NCBI GenBank assembly: GCA_026225945.1
Contig: JAMJFZ010001799.1
Coordinates: 62,001 to 126,000, forward strand
DNA length: 64,000 nt
Origin: Cricetomys ansorgei
Lineage: Eukaryota > Chordata > Mammalia > Rodentia > Nesomyidae
Direction: 5' to 3'
Notes under the pieces: generated by a model
The model's database searches: none
What the model was told of the DNA's origin: nothing
Seen by the model: the letters and a program-made list of their open reading frames with translations, nothing else
Shown here: positions 31,834-42,174 of the stretch, one piece after another
Layout: each line of letters starts with the position of its first letter
Position numbering within the stretch: the first letter of the stretch is position 1
Translations under genes and position numbers: made by a program

Positions 31834-32139
31834 CATCGAAAGTATAAAAAATATACAGTTAGGACAACAAATGGAAGTCCTCCATATTGAAGAGTAAGGT
31901 GGCTGAGAAGGCTAGGTCCTGAGTGGAAAAAGACCAAAGATCAGAAGGTCAAAAAAATGACCATGTACATGACCCTCCTCCCCAATTGTGATCATGAATC
32001 AAGCTCCATAGAGATGAGGACAAATGTAGATCAGTGAGTTCTAGAAACTTGTTTCCTTTCTATCTCAAATTTTAAGTTTTAGAAACTTGCTGTTGAATCT
32101 ACTTCTTGTTGTTTTCATTATTTTGAGAGAGGTTTTATG

Positions 32140-32328
32140 TTTGTCTTAAAGTTTGTTATTGCATTTATTATGTGTATGTGTGCATGCAGATATTTCAGAA
32201 GTTTGTGGAAGTCAGCAAACAATGTGAAGAAGTAGGCTCTCTCTTTCCACGTATAGGTTCCAGGGATTGAACTCAGTTCAGCAGGGTTGATGGCAGTGCC
32301 TTTACCCACTGAGCCATCTCACTGGACT
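32140..32328 (-). repeat. B3-type SINE
   Basis: 'gtggaagtcagcaaacaatg', 'ttccagggattgaactcag' and 'ttacccactgagccatctca'. Confidence 0.82.
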
Positions 32329-32457
32329 TTTAAAAATTGGACTTCACTGAGTTATTATTTTGAAAATATACAACCACCTAGATAATTTGTACTGCTAAAG
32401 TTTTATTAAAAATTGAAATGAGATAAAAGTCCATAGAGGAATTGTAAAGTGTATTAG

Positions 32458-32459
<2 letters not shown>

Positions 32460-32514
<55 letters not shown>
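32460..32514 (+). repeat. (TA)n microsatellite
   Basis: About 27 uninterrupted TA units. Confidence 0.98.
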
Positions 32515-32517
<3 letters not shown>

Positions 32518-32614
32518 GTCAATTGAAAAGGCACAAAGAATACATAAGTGTAATAAATTCACTAAATGTAACATAGAGCAGTGCAGTGGGATTAAGACTA
32601 AGCACATATGGGCT

Positions 32615-32978
32615 CATGATAATGGCCTCCGTAGACTCATATATTTGAATGCTTGGTTCCCACTTAGTGGAACTGTTTAGGGAGAATTTGGAGGTATAGC
32701 TTTTTTGGAGGAGGTGTTTTCACTGGGGAATGGGGTTTGAAGTTTCAAAAGCCCACGCTAGGCCTAGTCTTGCTCTCTCTGCCTCCATTTTGCAAATAAG
32801 ATGTAAGGGCTCAGCTATGCTCCAGTGCCTTGCTTGCCTGCCTGCCACCATCTTCCCGTCATGATGATCACTAGCCCTCTGAAAGTGTAAGCAACGCCCC
32901 CTCCAATTAAATGCTTCCTTTTGTAAGTTGCTTTGGTCATGGTGTCTCTTCACAGCAATAGAACAGCAACTAAGACTG
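32615..32978 (+). repeat. MaLR LTR (MTD/MTE-like)
   Basis: 'agactcatatatttgaatgc', 'tgggtttgaag'-type body with 'aaaagcccacgctaggccta', 'ccaattaaatgcttcctttt' (ATTAAA signal), and the end 'cagcaatagaacagcaacta'. Orientation follows the poly(A) signal. Confidence 0.8.
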
Positions 32979-33029
32979 AATATCTGCGCTATCAAGACTG
33001 GCTTGCAAAATAAAATCTGACATTATTGG

Positions 33030-33384
33030 GTAATGTGGTGGTGTGAATGAAAGTGGCCCATAGGTTCATAGGGAATGGTACTCTTTAAAAAGATTAGGAG
33101 GTGTGGTCTGTTGGAGGAATTGTGTCACGGGGTGTGGGCTTTGAGGGTCCAAAAAGCCCATTCCAATCCCAGATTCTCTCTTTCCCTGCTGCCTGCCGAT
33201 CCAGATGCAGAACTCTCAGCTACTTCTCCAGCACCATGTCTGCCTGTGTGCCGCCATGCTTCCCGCCATGACAATAATGTACTAAACATCTGAAACCGTA
33301 AGCCAGCCCCAATTAAATGTTTTCTTTTATAAGAGTTGCCATGTCATGGCATCTCCTCACAGCAATAGGACCCTAACTAAGATA
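33030..33384 (+). repeat. MaLR LTR, second copy 50 bp downstream
   Basis: 'taggaggtgtggtctgttgg', 'gtgtgggctttgagggtcc', 'ccccaattaaatgttttctt' and 'cagcaataggaccctaacta'. It is a different subtype from the 32615 copy (distinct middle), so this is two insertions, not the two LTRs of one provirus. Confidence 0.8.
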
Positions 33385-33679
33385 GGTATTCAGCAGCTAT
33401 AGCTAAAATAATTCTGAAACATGGGCAGAGTATACAAAGAAAATCCAAACTGTAAGAAACTAGGCTTGCCATGTTTATACGGAAGTGGTATTGAGGCCCC
33501 AAAGTGCTGGGTGCCATAAAGAGAGACACTCAACCCAATCCCCACCATCCAGAGTGAGGGTACAATGAAAGCACCTGTCTAGCAGCATGAAAGTCTATTT
33601 AGCATCAAAGTTATAGGGTTGGCATTTCTTGAAACTACAAATACTGTTTATTTAGAGACAGTTCCATAAATATAAAGTT

Positions 33680-33766
33680 TATAAGGAAGCCTGTCTGGGC
33701 TACATAGTGAATACAAGGCCAGCCTAGTAATGTAGCCTTATCTTGTCTCAAAAACGAAAACAAAAT
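33680..33766 (+). repeat. B1 right-half fragment
   Basis: 'cctgtctgggctacatagtg', 'acaaggccagcctagtaatg' and an AAAAC-rich tail. Confidence 0.6.
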
Positions 33767-33771
33767 AAAAA

Positions 33772-33919
33772 GTTGGGCAGTGGTGGCACACACCTTTAAT
33801 CCCAGCACTCGGGGAGCAGAGGCAGGAGGATCAGTGAGGCAGCCTGGTCTACAGAGTGAGTTCCAGGACAGCCAGAGTTACAACAGAGAAACCCTGTCTC
33901 AAAAAACCAAAAGAAAAAA
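33772..33919 (+). repeat. B1 SINE
   Basis: 'cacacctttaatcccagcac', 'gcctggtctacagagtgagt' and 'aaaccctgtctcaaaaaacc'; about 10 bases are missing in the middle. Confidence 0.93.
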
Positions 33920-34029
33920 AAAGGGGGTGGTGGTGGAAAGCTATAGGTCAGTGGGACAAGAGTTTCTTAGCATGTTGATGAAGCCTGAGTCAGTACCCAG
34001 TATCATAAAAAAGAAAAGAAAATGATTTT

Positions 34030-34140
34030 TTGACAGTTTCACTATGTAGCCATGGCTGACTGGAAAGTCTAGATCTCCTTGAGGTCCTCCTGCCTCTGTC
34101 TCTAGAGTGCTGGGATTAAAGGAGCCACCACCAGACCTGG
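34030..34140 (-). repeat. B1-type SINE seeding a minisatellite
   Basis: 'gtttcactatgtagccatgg', 'gagtgctgggattaaaggag' and 'ccaccaccagacctggca'. Its 5' end complement is the first unit of the array to the right. Confidence 0.82.
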
Positions 34141-34440
34141 CAGTGTATACCTCCCCTTTCCACCACCAGACCTGGCAGTGGATACCCCCCTTTCCACCAC
34201 CAGACCTGGCAGTGGATACCCCGCCCCCTTACCTCCTGGCAGTGGATACCCTCCCCTTTCCACCCCCAGACCTGGCAGTGGATACCCCCCTTCCACCACC
34301 AGACCTGGCAGTGGATAAACCCCTCTCCCCCTTTCCACCACTAGACCTGGCAGTGGATACCTCCCCTTTCCACCACCAGTCCTGGCAGTGGATACCTCCC
34401 CTTTCTACCACCAGACCTGGCAGTGGATACTACCCCCCTT
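34124..34440 (+). repeat. About 35-bp minisatellite, 9 copies, B1-derived
   Basis: 'cctggcagtg' recurs at 34136, 34171, 34205, 34235, 34271, 34303, 34346, 34381 and 34415, spacing 30-43. Each unit is ccaccaccaga + cctggcagtggatac + a C/T run. Pro/Trp-rich frames on both strands are produced by the array. Confidence 0.95.
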
Positions 34441-34444
34441 TTTA

Positions 34445-34602
34445 GAAGATTTATTTATTTTATTTATGTGTGCTCTGTGTGCATGTACACATGCATATCA
34501 GAAGAGGGCATCAGATCTCATGTGTGGTGCTGGGAATTGAAATCATGACCTCTGGAAGAGCAGTCAGTATTCTTAACCGCTGAGCCATCTCTCCAGCCCC
34601 CA
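34445..34602 (-). repeat. B2 SINE
   Basis: AT-rich tail complement at 34445-34470, then 'agaagagggcatcagatctc', 'gctgggaattgaaatcatga' and 'tgagccatctctccagcccc'. Confidence 0.92.
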
Positions 34603-34794
34603 ACCCTTTTTAACTTAAAAAAAAATTCTTCCCAAACTTAATATTTATTTATTTATTTATTTATTATCTACAGAAAAACTTAAAGAATACACCCAGGGCT
34701 GTTTACCTTGAGTCAATAACTAAAAATTTCCTCACATTTGTTTGCTTCAATTTTTGGCTAAAATTCTTTTTTAAGAAAACATTTTAGTTATTAT

Positions 34795-34985
34795 TAGCGT
34801 GTGTGTGTGTGTGTGCGTGTGTGCACGAGCATGTCTGTTCACATGCCACAGTGCCTGTGGGGCGGATGGAGGACAACTTTCAGGAGTCAGTTTTCTCTTT
34901 TTATCATGGGTACCTGGGACTGAGCTCATATTTGTCAGGTTTATACAGCAAGTGCTTTTACATCTAAGCAACCATTGGACCAAAC
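34795..34985 (-). repeat. B3-type SINE with (TG)n
   Basis: TG tract at 34798-34823, 'gaggacaactttcaggagtc' and the tRNA-like end 'agcaagtgcttttacatc'. Confidence 0.65.
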
Positions 34986-35009
34986 ATTTGAAGCTTGCAG
35001 ACACCATGA

Positions 35010-35660
35010 AACTTCATAGGTGTGATCAGAGATGGAATACTTGCACGATCTTTTGTCATAGGAGCGGATCTGAGACCCATGGAATCTCTTTGGTTGCTGC
35101 GTCCTGGTGTGATGGTGGTTTAAGATTCCGGGACACCTGCTACAGCTAGCAGTGTGGGAGGGAGCCATGAGTGAAGTCAGGGGGTGTGCCTGGAAAGGGA
35201 TGTGCTTCTGGGAGGGTCGTGGGTCCCATCTCGTGTCCTCGCTGAGGTCTGGATTTCTGTTTCTCCATCACACTGTGGCTGGTACCACTCTGCCTTTAGT
35301 GGCAGTCTATGATGCGTTAGTTTTTTGACAATATGCTCGTTCTGGATAGCACGGATATGTGGAACTCAAAGTGGTGATTTTACCAACTCCACGGTGGCAA
35401 TTTTCAGGGACATGTTAATTCTATTTAAGCAGGCTGCAAGTTAGCTAGCAGCTGGGATCTACAGAAAGGAGTGCCGTGACTCAGCTTCCGACTTCTCTAG
35501 AATATCAGAGATCTTGATTGTTTAATGGCCAGATAGTCACTAACTACAGGACTAATGGCATGGTGCTGTATTTAAAATGTTTGAATAGTGTAATACTTGG
35601 GATTGGTTTTGATTTGGTCAATATAATCAGTCCACCACTTCTCTTTCAATATATCTCCAG
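35010..35660. other. Spacer, no gene or clear repeat
   Basis: Modest CpG content and several short open frames without splice context. Nothing recognisable. Confidence 0.45.
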
Positions 35661-35679
35661 GAATTGTGTTTCAGTAATT

Positions 35680-35815
35680 TTTTTTTTTTTTGAGATAAGG
35701 TTTCTCTGTATAGCCCTGGTCACCCTGGAACTCACTCTGTAGTGAGTGGCTGGCCTTAAACTGCCTCTGCCTCCCAACTGCTGGAATTAAAGGCATTTGC
35801 CACCATGACTGGCTT
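35680..35815 (-). repeat. B1 SINE
   Basis: T tract at 35680-35691, 'gataaggtttctctgtatag', 'ccctggaactcactctgtag' and 'aattaaaggcatttgccacc'. Confidence 0.9.
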
Positions 35816-35834
35816 GAATAATATTACAGACTGT

Positions 35835-36015
35835 GTTTTATTTATTATGTGTATGTATCTATATACTGGTGTGTGCACATAGATGCAGGTGCCCTCAGAG
35901 GCCAGAAGATGAGACTGGATCCCCTGGAGCTGGAGTTACAGGCAGTTGTGAGCTGTCTGATCTGGGTATGGGAAATGGATTCAGGTCCCCTGGAAGAATG
36001 ACTATTTTTCCAGAT
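35835..36015 (-). repeat. B3 SINE
   Basis: 'ccctcagaggccagaagatg', 'ctggagctggagttacaggc' and 'gattcaggtcccctggaaga'; the tRNA-like head is cut short. An (AAC)n tract follows at 36029-36044. Confidence 0.85.
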
Positions 36016-36044
36016 CCATGTCTGAGTAACAACAACAACAACAA

Positions 36045-36704
36045 CTTATTATTTTATTTTATGTGTATGGGTACTTTGCCTGTGTACTGTGTTAAATTAT
36101 CGTTCGGGCGCTTAATGTAGAGTCCAGAGTTGAATTTTCCAATGCTCTTTATTAATCACAAACCATGTCAAATCTCAGGGAATCCTATACCCGGGCAGCT
36201 AGGCAGAGAGCTCACTCCAATGCTTCCTCACCCCATGCTCTCCTCTTGGTTCTCCTCCTGCTCCTAGCTTCTTCTTCCTTGTTCTCTGCTCTCTGTCTGT
36301 CTCCTCTCTCCCTCTGCCCTTGCCCTAGTTCTTTTTTATTCCAAATCCTCTCTGTCTCCACCCAGCCTTCCAATATACAAATCAATGGAGCCTAACCTTC
36401 ATCTGCCTTAAGGCTAAGGAATGTCCTATTCTTGTGGAGAGCGGATAGCCACTCCTTTGTTTACTGGTAGGCAGTGAATCCTTTACTTGCTTCAAGGACA
36501 GCTTACTGGAACATTATCCATAACTAAAATCTCCCACAACAGTACTGTGTATACCCTGTGCCATTGGAGGCCAGAAAATAATATCAGATCCCTAGGAACT
36601 TGAGTTATAGATGGCTGTGAGTCATCATGTGGGTGCTGGGATTTGAACCTGGGACCTCTGGAAGAGCAGCCAGTGCTCTTAACCTCTGAGGCATCTCAAC
36701 AGCT
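36045..36704 (-). repeat. B3 SINE interrupted by a solo LTR
   Basis: The left part (36045-36089) is the SINE tail side and the right part (36542-36704) has 'ccattggaggccagaaaata', 'tgggtgctgggatttgaacc' and 'gagcagccagtgctcttaac'. The LTR between them brought the gtactg duplication. Confidence 0.88.
36084..36547 (-). mobile_element. Solo LTR with perfect 6-bp target duplication
   Basis: LTR 36090-36541 (452 bp); plus-strand ends TGTTAAATTATC...CCCACAACA. Flanks gtactg at 36084-36089 and 36542-36547 are identical. On the minus strand it begins TGTTGTGGGA and carries AATAAA (about 36144-36149) before 'attcaactctggactct', which matches 'attcaacgctggactctc' in the 22.7-kb copy. A long pyrimidine-rich block (36230-36360, plus) is the counterpart of the purine block there. 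Confidence 0.92.
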
Positions 36705-36844
36705 AGGTTTGAATAATTTTGAGGTGCTTTAATGAATATGAAAGCAAATGCTTGAGTTATGAGGATTTAAGCATTTTGCCTAACTTTAAACTCAGTAAAT
36801 AAAAATCAACGCACTTGCACAGTTTTAGGAATGAAGAGTGTGGT

Positions 36845-37425
36845 TGTTGGGTTCCCGACCCGGACCCCAACTTGATGACGCGCCCACAGAGAGACACAGT
36901 CGGATAATCTATGCAAAAAGCAAGAGGTTTATTAACCAGCGCTGGGGCCGTTCTAACACGCAGGATAGAAGCGGCCCCAAGGAGCAGAAAACGAAGCTTT
37001 TTATACAAAATACAGACAGTTGCTAGGCATAAACCGATTTGGTACAAGTCGATTGGTCCCCAAATTGTTTTTCTATTTTGATAGGTTAGGCCAATTAACC
37101 TTTAAGCTGATTGGAGCTGGCGTATAGCAAGGTCGTGGGCACCAGGAAATGTACACTTAGGGTCTTAGTCAACGTGGAAAGTCCCTTGCCCAAGGCTATT
37201 AGGTGGCAGCTGCCTCTCGTACTTTAGTTTTGGGAATTTGGGCTGGGTCACAGTGCCCTTGAATTAAGCCTGACAATAATTGTTTTATGGTTTCTGGGGT
37301 GGGCTAGTTCTTGGAACAGGGAGTTCTGGAAAGTACTCAATAATTATTGTATTGAGTAGAGAAAGCCTAAGTTCCTGTTAAGAGTTTAGGATTAATGCCC
37401 AGGGCCAGGGGTCTCCGGCCTCACA
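36845..37425 (-). mobile_element. ERV1-like solo LTR with TATA and poly(A) signals
   Basis: 581 bp with plus-strand ends TGTTGGGTTCCC...GCCTCACA. On the minus strand the order is U3, a TATAAAAAG box near 36998-37006, a GC-rich initiation region (36940-36980), AATAAA at about 36928-36933, and U5 ending in gggaacccaaca. No second LTR, primer site or clear target duplication is found. A partial relative is at 60985-61131. Confidence 0.82.
36998..37006 (-). promoter_or_regulatory. LTR TATA box
   Basis: TATAAAAAG on the minus strand, about 70 bp upstream of the LTR's poly(A) signal, the normal spacing for a compact R region. Confidence 0.7.
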
Positions 37426-38201
37426 GGTATCGTGGGTAAGACAGAGGTTAGGCAAAGGAACCAGAGAGAAGTAAATGGTAATCTGAAATTTTCCCTTTGA
37501 ATACTCTGGCTTGGCATGTGTGGGTTCAGTGATGAGGCAGTGGGAGACACCTCACGTTTTGAGATGAAGCAAGCCATTGTTGTTGTCCTACTGTGTGCTT
37601 GACTAAGTAGAAGCTAAGCACACTGAACAGGAAACACACTCAGATGGCTCAGCGATCTCTTTACCCAGCAGGTGCACTCAAATCCACGTGGTAGGATTGG
37701 GGGATTTGTTCTTTTGTTTTCTTGTTTGGATATTTTTTTTCCTCCAGAATTTCCCTATATAACCTAGGGCACCCTGAAGCTTGCCCCCTCTTTATAGCTA
37801 AAACTACAGAAGTGTGGCACTGTGCCAATGAAGTTTAATTTTGAATCTTCTAAAGCAAAATGTCTTTGAATCTGTCTTTGTGATACGATATTCAAAGCAT
37901 GAAAACTTGCTTCATTTTCAAGTATACAACAATATGTTCCCAATGCTGAAGTTTTACAGTGTTTTTCATAATTATGGAAATATTTAATAGGATACATGCT
38001 TGCTTTTGTCATCTCAGCTTTGAAATGTTGGTCACGAAAGCCTGGCTGCAGTTCTTGGTTGAGATCGTGAAGGCAGTTTTTGCATTTCCTGTGGGCCCTC
38101 TGAGACAAAGCACTAGAAAGGCAGACCAACCTAACCCCGGGGAGCACTGGCATGGAAAGTGCCAAGGGCGCTCGCTTCCTTATAGTCCACTGTAGACCAC
38201 A

Positions 38202-38420
38202 CACTGGCTCTCAGCCTTCCTGATGCTGTGGCCCTTTAACACAGTTCCTCATGCTGTGGTGACCCCAACCATAAAATTATTTTCATTGCTCCTTCATAAG
38301 TGTAATTTTGCTTCTGTCATGAATTGTAAATATCTGACATACAGGTGGTCTTAGGTGACCCCTGTGAAAGGGCCATTTGACCCCCAAAAGGGGTCACGAC
38401 CCACAGGTTGAGAACCACTG
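38202..38420 (+). mobile_element. URR1-type hAT element
   Basis: Left end CACTGGCTCTCAGCCTTCC, right end AGGTTGAGAACCACTG. 'gtggtcttaggtgacccctg' and 'ggggtcacgacccacagg' inside. No flanking duplication is visible. Confidence 0.85.
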
Positions 38421-38654
38421 TTAGAAGGATGTTTTTGCCTCTCGTATAAATCATAATTCAACTTTCTTATGACATTTGTAAGCTTTTTAAATTATTTTGA
38501 ATATAAGAATTATTTTGGGGAGTTTTTAATGAATGAAGGTAATTTATTTGGTTGAAGCAGTTACTATTTTGGTAAATAGTAATTCAGAAGTAACCATCTT
38601 AACTATTTCAAAGTACAGAAATAATGAACATTCTAGCTGGAAAATTTTCCATTT

Positions 38655-38852
38655 TATTTTATTTTAATTAATTTATTTTTATTTCATATGCTTGGTGTTT
38701 TGCCTGCATGTATGTCTGTTTGAGGGTGTCAGATCCCCTGGAACTGGAGTTACAGACAGTTGTGAGCTGTCATGTGGGTGCTGGGAATTGAACCCAGGTC
38801 CTCTGGAAGAGCAGCCAGTGCTCTTAACCCACAGAGCCATCTCTCCAACCCC
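38655..38852 (-). repeat. B3 SINE
   Basis: 'gtgttttgcctgcatgtatg', 'ggaactggagttacagacag', 'gctgggaattgaacccaggt' and 'gccatctctccaacccc'. This is one of the best preserved B3 copies in the window. Confidence 0.93.
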
Positions 38853-38949
38853 TTATTTTATTTCTTAAATTTTGCTATTAACTTCTAGTTTTTTTGCTAT
38901 GGTCAAAGAAAGAATCTTAGATTAATTATTTGTACTGTAAGGAACTTTT

Positions 38950-39030
38950 TGGCTTTGGTGCTGGGATTAAACCCTCTGTGTCACACATGCTCTGCCAGTC
39001 CTGTACTGCTGAGCTACAACCCAAGCCCCT
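38950..39030 (-). repeat. ID/B4 tail-like fragment
   Basis: 'ggtgctgggattaaaccctc' and 'gtactgctgagctacaaccc'. Confidence 0.6.
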
Positions 39031-39099
39031 TTATAAAATTCTTTTGTGAAATACTTGAGTTTCTGGTACTCCCCGTTAGGTTAGTGCTGGGAATGAAGG

Positions 39100-39900
39100 G
39101 CTGTTCTCTATCGCTGCATTTCAGCATGGACAGCTAGAGACTTCTGTCATTCGCTTCATTAAACGCTGCATGTGCGAAGACCAAGATTGTTAGCCAGGAT
39201 CACACGGAGCTGCACTGTGCTTCTCAGATTGTCAGAAGGGACATCCCAACTGGCCAAGGCTGGATCCAGAGAAGCCTTTCTCTTGTTTCGAAGTGCTTTT
39301 GATTTTTTAATATCTGTCTGCAACATATTATTTGATTGTTTTTTTCCCCTCTAGGGACTAAAAGTTCAAGGAGGGATATAAATTGTTTTCATTTTTTTAA
39401 TCATGGAAATGGTGTTTAGTAATCCAGAATAGTACGGGGAGAGAGATGACTAAGGTAGCCAACTATGTTTTGGTAGTTTGATGTTCCTCCCATCTAGCCA
39501 TTTGTGTAAACCTTTCTGTTTCACGTAGTATTACTGTGAATGTATATTCTTCTTGGTGTTGTCATTATAGATGGAAATTTCCCACTTTATCATTTTTGCC
39601 CCCTAAGTGTTATTTTTCATAATCATCTAACACATGGGTGTATCCATCATTACATAATCAGATTTTAAAAACACTTTTACTAAATGGAAAGCCATTTATA
39701 TGATTCTAAAAGGAGTATAAATTAGCATATCACCTTCACACAGCATAGACAAGTATAACATGATCCCTATAATAATTCACCAAGAAGGTGAACTCAATAC
39801 TTTGGTGCCCTGTTTTCTAGGATGTTTCTTACTTATCATAGATGTCATCCATTTCACAGTCTGTAATCTCCACTAATAACAACAGCAACAGCAGCATGAA
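39100..39900. other. AT-rich spacer, no gene seen
   Basis: A small (AAC/AGC)n patch occurs at 39878-39896. No other structure. Confidence 0.45.
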
Positions 39901-39909
39901 AAGTCCTCC

Positions 39910-40120
39910 TGGGTTACATTTATTTTATGATTTTATGTGTATGAGTTTTGCCTACTTGAATGTATGAGCACCACATGTGTCCTTGGTGTATGTGGAGGTC
40001 AGGTTCACTGGGATGGGAGTTACAGATAGTTGTGAGCTGCCATATGGGTGCTAGGCATCCAATCTGGTTCCTCAGGAAGAACAGCCAGTGCTCTTAACCC
40101 CTGAGCCAACTCTCCAGACC
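39910..40120 (-). repeat. B3 SINE
   Basis: 'gagttttgcctacttgaatg', 'gatgggagttacagatagtt', 'agaacagccagtgctcttaa' and 'gagccaactctccaga'. Confidence 0.9.
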
Positions 40121-40240
40121 TAAGATGATACTTTTTTGTTTTAAATTTACATTATGAAAATTTCCAGACTTCCACAGGGTAGAGGGAATGGTCCGATATG
40201 TTCTATATACCAACCACCTGCCCTCTGAATCATCCATGTC

Positions 40241-40569
40241 CCTACGTGTAGCAGTATCCTGCTGTGGTGGCTCACCAAGAAAGTCACAGAGGCATATTTC
40301 ATACGTGCAGTCCTGCCAGACCTCAGCAGAGGGAACGCTATCCTGGCCATATGGACAGTGGAACCCTGAGCATCTAAGCTCAGATGTTTTTATCGATTCA
40401 GAACTCCTCAGGTGTTCTACGGATAGCACGTGCAGGTCCTGAGCAGTCAAACATCCCCCATATAAATCCAACACCCGCAGACAATACAAAACGCCAAGAC
40501 CTAGGCACCCCACACCCAACAGTGCACAAAACAGAAGTTTACTTAAAGTAAACTTCCACAATACCTATG
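40241..40569 (-). mobile_element. Solo LTR, same family as the 7.5-kb provirus
   Basis: LTR 40247-40563 (317 bp) from TGTAGCAGT to TTCCACAATA with 'ggctcaccaagaaagtcaca' and 'cccatataaatccaacac'. Flanks cctacg / cctatg agree at 5 of 6 positions. Confidence 0.9.
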
Positions 40570-40585
40570 CTTGGATTTATTTTAA

Positions 40586-40619
40586 TCTCTCTCCCTCCCT
40601 CTCTATCTCTCTCTCTCTC

Positions 40620-40670
<51 letters not shown>

Positions 40671-40685
40671 CTCTGTGTGAGTGTG
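40586..40685 (+). repeat. (CT)n microsatellite
   Basis: About 90 bases of CT with few interruptions, passing to GT units. Confidence 0.97.
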
Positions 40686-40689
40686 TGTG

Positions 40690-40905
40690 CAGGAGCATGT
40701 GCATGTGTGCTTGTGGAGGTCAGAGGTCAATCTTGGGTGTCATCCCCAGGAAAACTATCCATCTCTTCTGAGGCAGGGTCTCATTGGCTTGGACCAGCAG
40801 GCTAGCGAGCCCCGGGTCTGCCTGTGTCTGAGTCCGCAGCACCAGGGTTACAAGCGTGCACCATACCTCCCACGATATTTACGTGGGTGCCAGGCATAAA
40901 ACTAA
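40690..40905 (-). repeat. B4 SINE
   Basis: 'gtggaggtcagaggtcaatc', 'aggcagggtctcattggctt', 'gctagcgagccccgggtctg' and 'gttacaagcgtgcaccatac', the older B4A-like layout. Confidence 0.78.
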
Positions 40906-41499
40906 GACTTCAAGTAAAACAACGCCGTAAATTAGTGTGACACTTTCCAGAGTTTTCCACAGCCTTCCTTGCCTAACGTTCCATTACGTTCCCTGTGGCA
41001 GGCCCAAGAGCCATACACCCTCCTTGCTCTTGCATGTCCTGCCCCCTCATTGTCCTGTCCCCCTCCTTGGCCTTGAATCCTCCTGCCTCAGCCTGCCGCG
41101 TCCTGGGGTAACAGGTGTGTGCCGCCATACTGGGACATTCCAGCTATCTCAGCCTAAGACACAGCTTCATCCTTCCTCAGACATGCCTTGCTTACCAAGG
41201 ATTGTGTCCTTGCACATGAAGAGTATCTTTCTAGAATATTCCCTCTCCCTTGTTTGTCCAAGCCTCTTTCTTTCCTGGCCCAGCTCTTACCGTCTTGCCC
41301 GTAAAGCTGCTCCACGTCTCCCAGTGGTCTGTAGCGTTTGCGTTTTAGCTTTAACTTTATTTACTCTTATTCAAATGTTAACCCCTTCAGATGTCAGCTG
41401 GCAAAGGTTTTGTTTTTCATTCTCTTCACTCTGTTATTTCTTTGCTGTGCACACACTGTAATTTCAGGCAATACCATTTGTCCCCTGGGGATAATTTCC

Positions 41500-42112
41500 T
41501 GTGTTTTTAGAGTCTTTTGCCCATGCCTATGTTTTCTTTACATTAAACTTATTGATTCATTTTGAATTGATTTTCGTGCTGGATAAAAGACATGAATCTA
41601 GTTTCATTCTTTTACATATGGAAACCCAAATGCTCCCGCCCCCTCAAGTGCCATGTGTCCAAGAGGCTGTCTTTTCTGAACTCAGGACCTCTGGAAGAGC
41701 AGCAAGTGCTTTTAACCACTGGATTTTCTTTTAACATTTTCACCGAAAAGGTAGGCGTTGTAGCTTGGCGGGTTTATTTCTAGGCCCCCTTTTATAGCAT
41801 GTTGGTCTATGGGTCTGTGTTTGTCAGTATGCAGAGTCATTTGAAGTCAGGTATTGTTCCTCCCCTAGCACTGCCCTTTTTGCTCAGGACTGCTTTGGCT
41901 GTTCTGTGTCTTTTATGTTTCTATATAAATCCTAGGATTTTTCCTAGGTGTGTCATCAGAATTTTGGTAGAGATTGCATTGAATCTGTAGATTCAATAGA
42001 TTGTTTTCTGATAGACTAGCTAGTCTCACAATATTAATTCTTCCAATTCATGACCATGGGCAGAGTAGAGTCTTTGCACCTTTTAATGTCTTGTTTAGTT
42101 CCTTCGGAGGTC
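41500..42112 (-). repeat. L1 LINE ORF2 fragment, split by a SINE piece
   Basis: The complement of rodent L1 ORF2 is recognisable: 'ttgatttcgtgctggat'-like text at 41560-41585, 'tagcatgttggtctatgggt' and, most clearly, 'tttggtagagattgcattga' followed by 'atctgtagattcaatagatt', and 'aattcatgaccatgggcag'. A B2/B3 piece sits at 41640-41722. Frames are broken, and no intact reverse transcriptase remains. Confidence 0.82.
41640..41722 (-). repeat. B2/B3 SINE fragment inside L1
   Basis: 'gaactcaggacctctggaag' and 'gcagcaagtgcttttaacca'. Confidence 0.75.
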
Positions 42113-42174
42113 TTTCACCTTGAGTACTTACTTTCTCTCTCTCCCTCTCCATCTCTCTCTTCCTCCCTCCTCTC

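Larger units (their letters stand above)
29794..32040 (+). pseudogene. Ppig: Processed pseudogene of PPIG (cyclophilin G)
   Basis: PPIG is a nuclear SR-rich peptidyl-prolyl isomerase linked to splicing. Parts align in order across several frames. From 29794, ATGGGAGT matches the start. At 29875-29935, SHFSNV...FCCLCIEERG matches the cyclophilin fold, then about 30 codons are missing. At 30058-30150, FFLTRKPAP and FGQVISGQEIVR appear. At 30285-30350, GDSDSSSDFQCSDSESASEE matches the serine-rich part, and 30421 has GEVEHLEAQ. At 30770, KSELTEIKENQTSPV matches, with ESPDRRKR at 30861. At 31060-31270 the RS-rich tail gives RSRHRSRRV and EEYKRRGRS, and 31441 gives GRKADRGQS. The C-terminal block DHVH...DHESS lies at 31960-32010. 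There are no introns. Many stops and frameshifts, a CA run (30380-30412) and an inserted LTR show that it is dead. Confidence 0.9.

Noticed and set aside
32615..33384. A MaLR provirus with two LTRs
   Set aside because: The two LTRs differ in subtype and only 50 bp separate them, with no primer site or purine tract.
34102..34445. Overlapping Pro/Trp- and Gly-rich open frames on both strands
   Set aside because: Produced by the B1-derived minisatellite; open in several frames with no start context.
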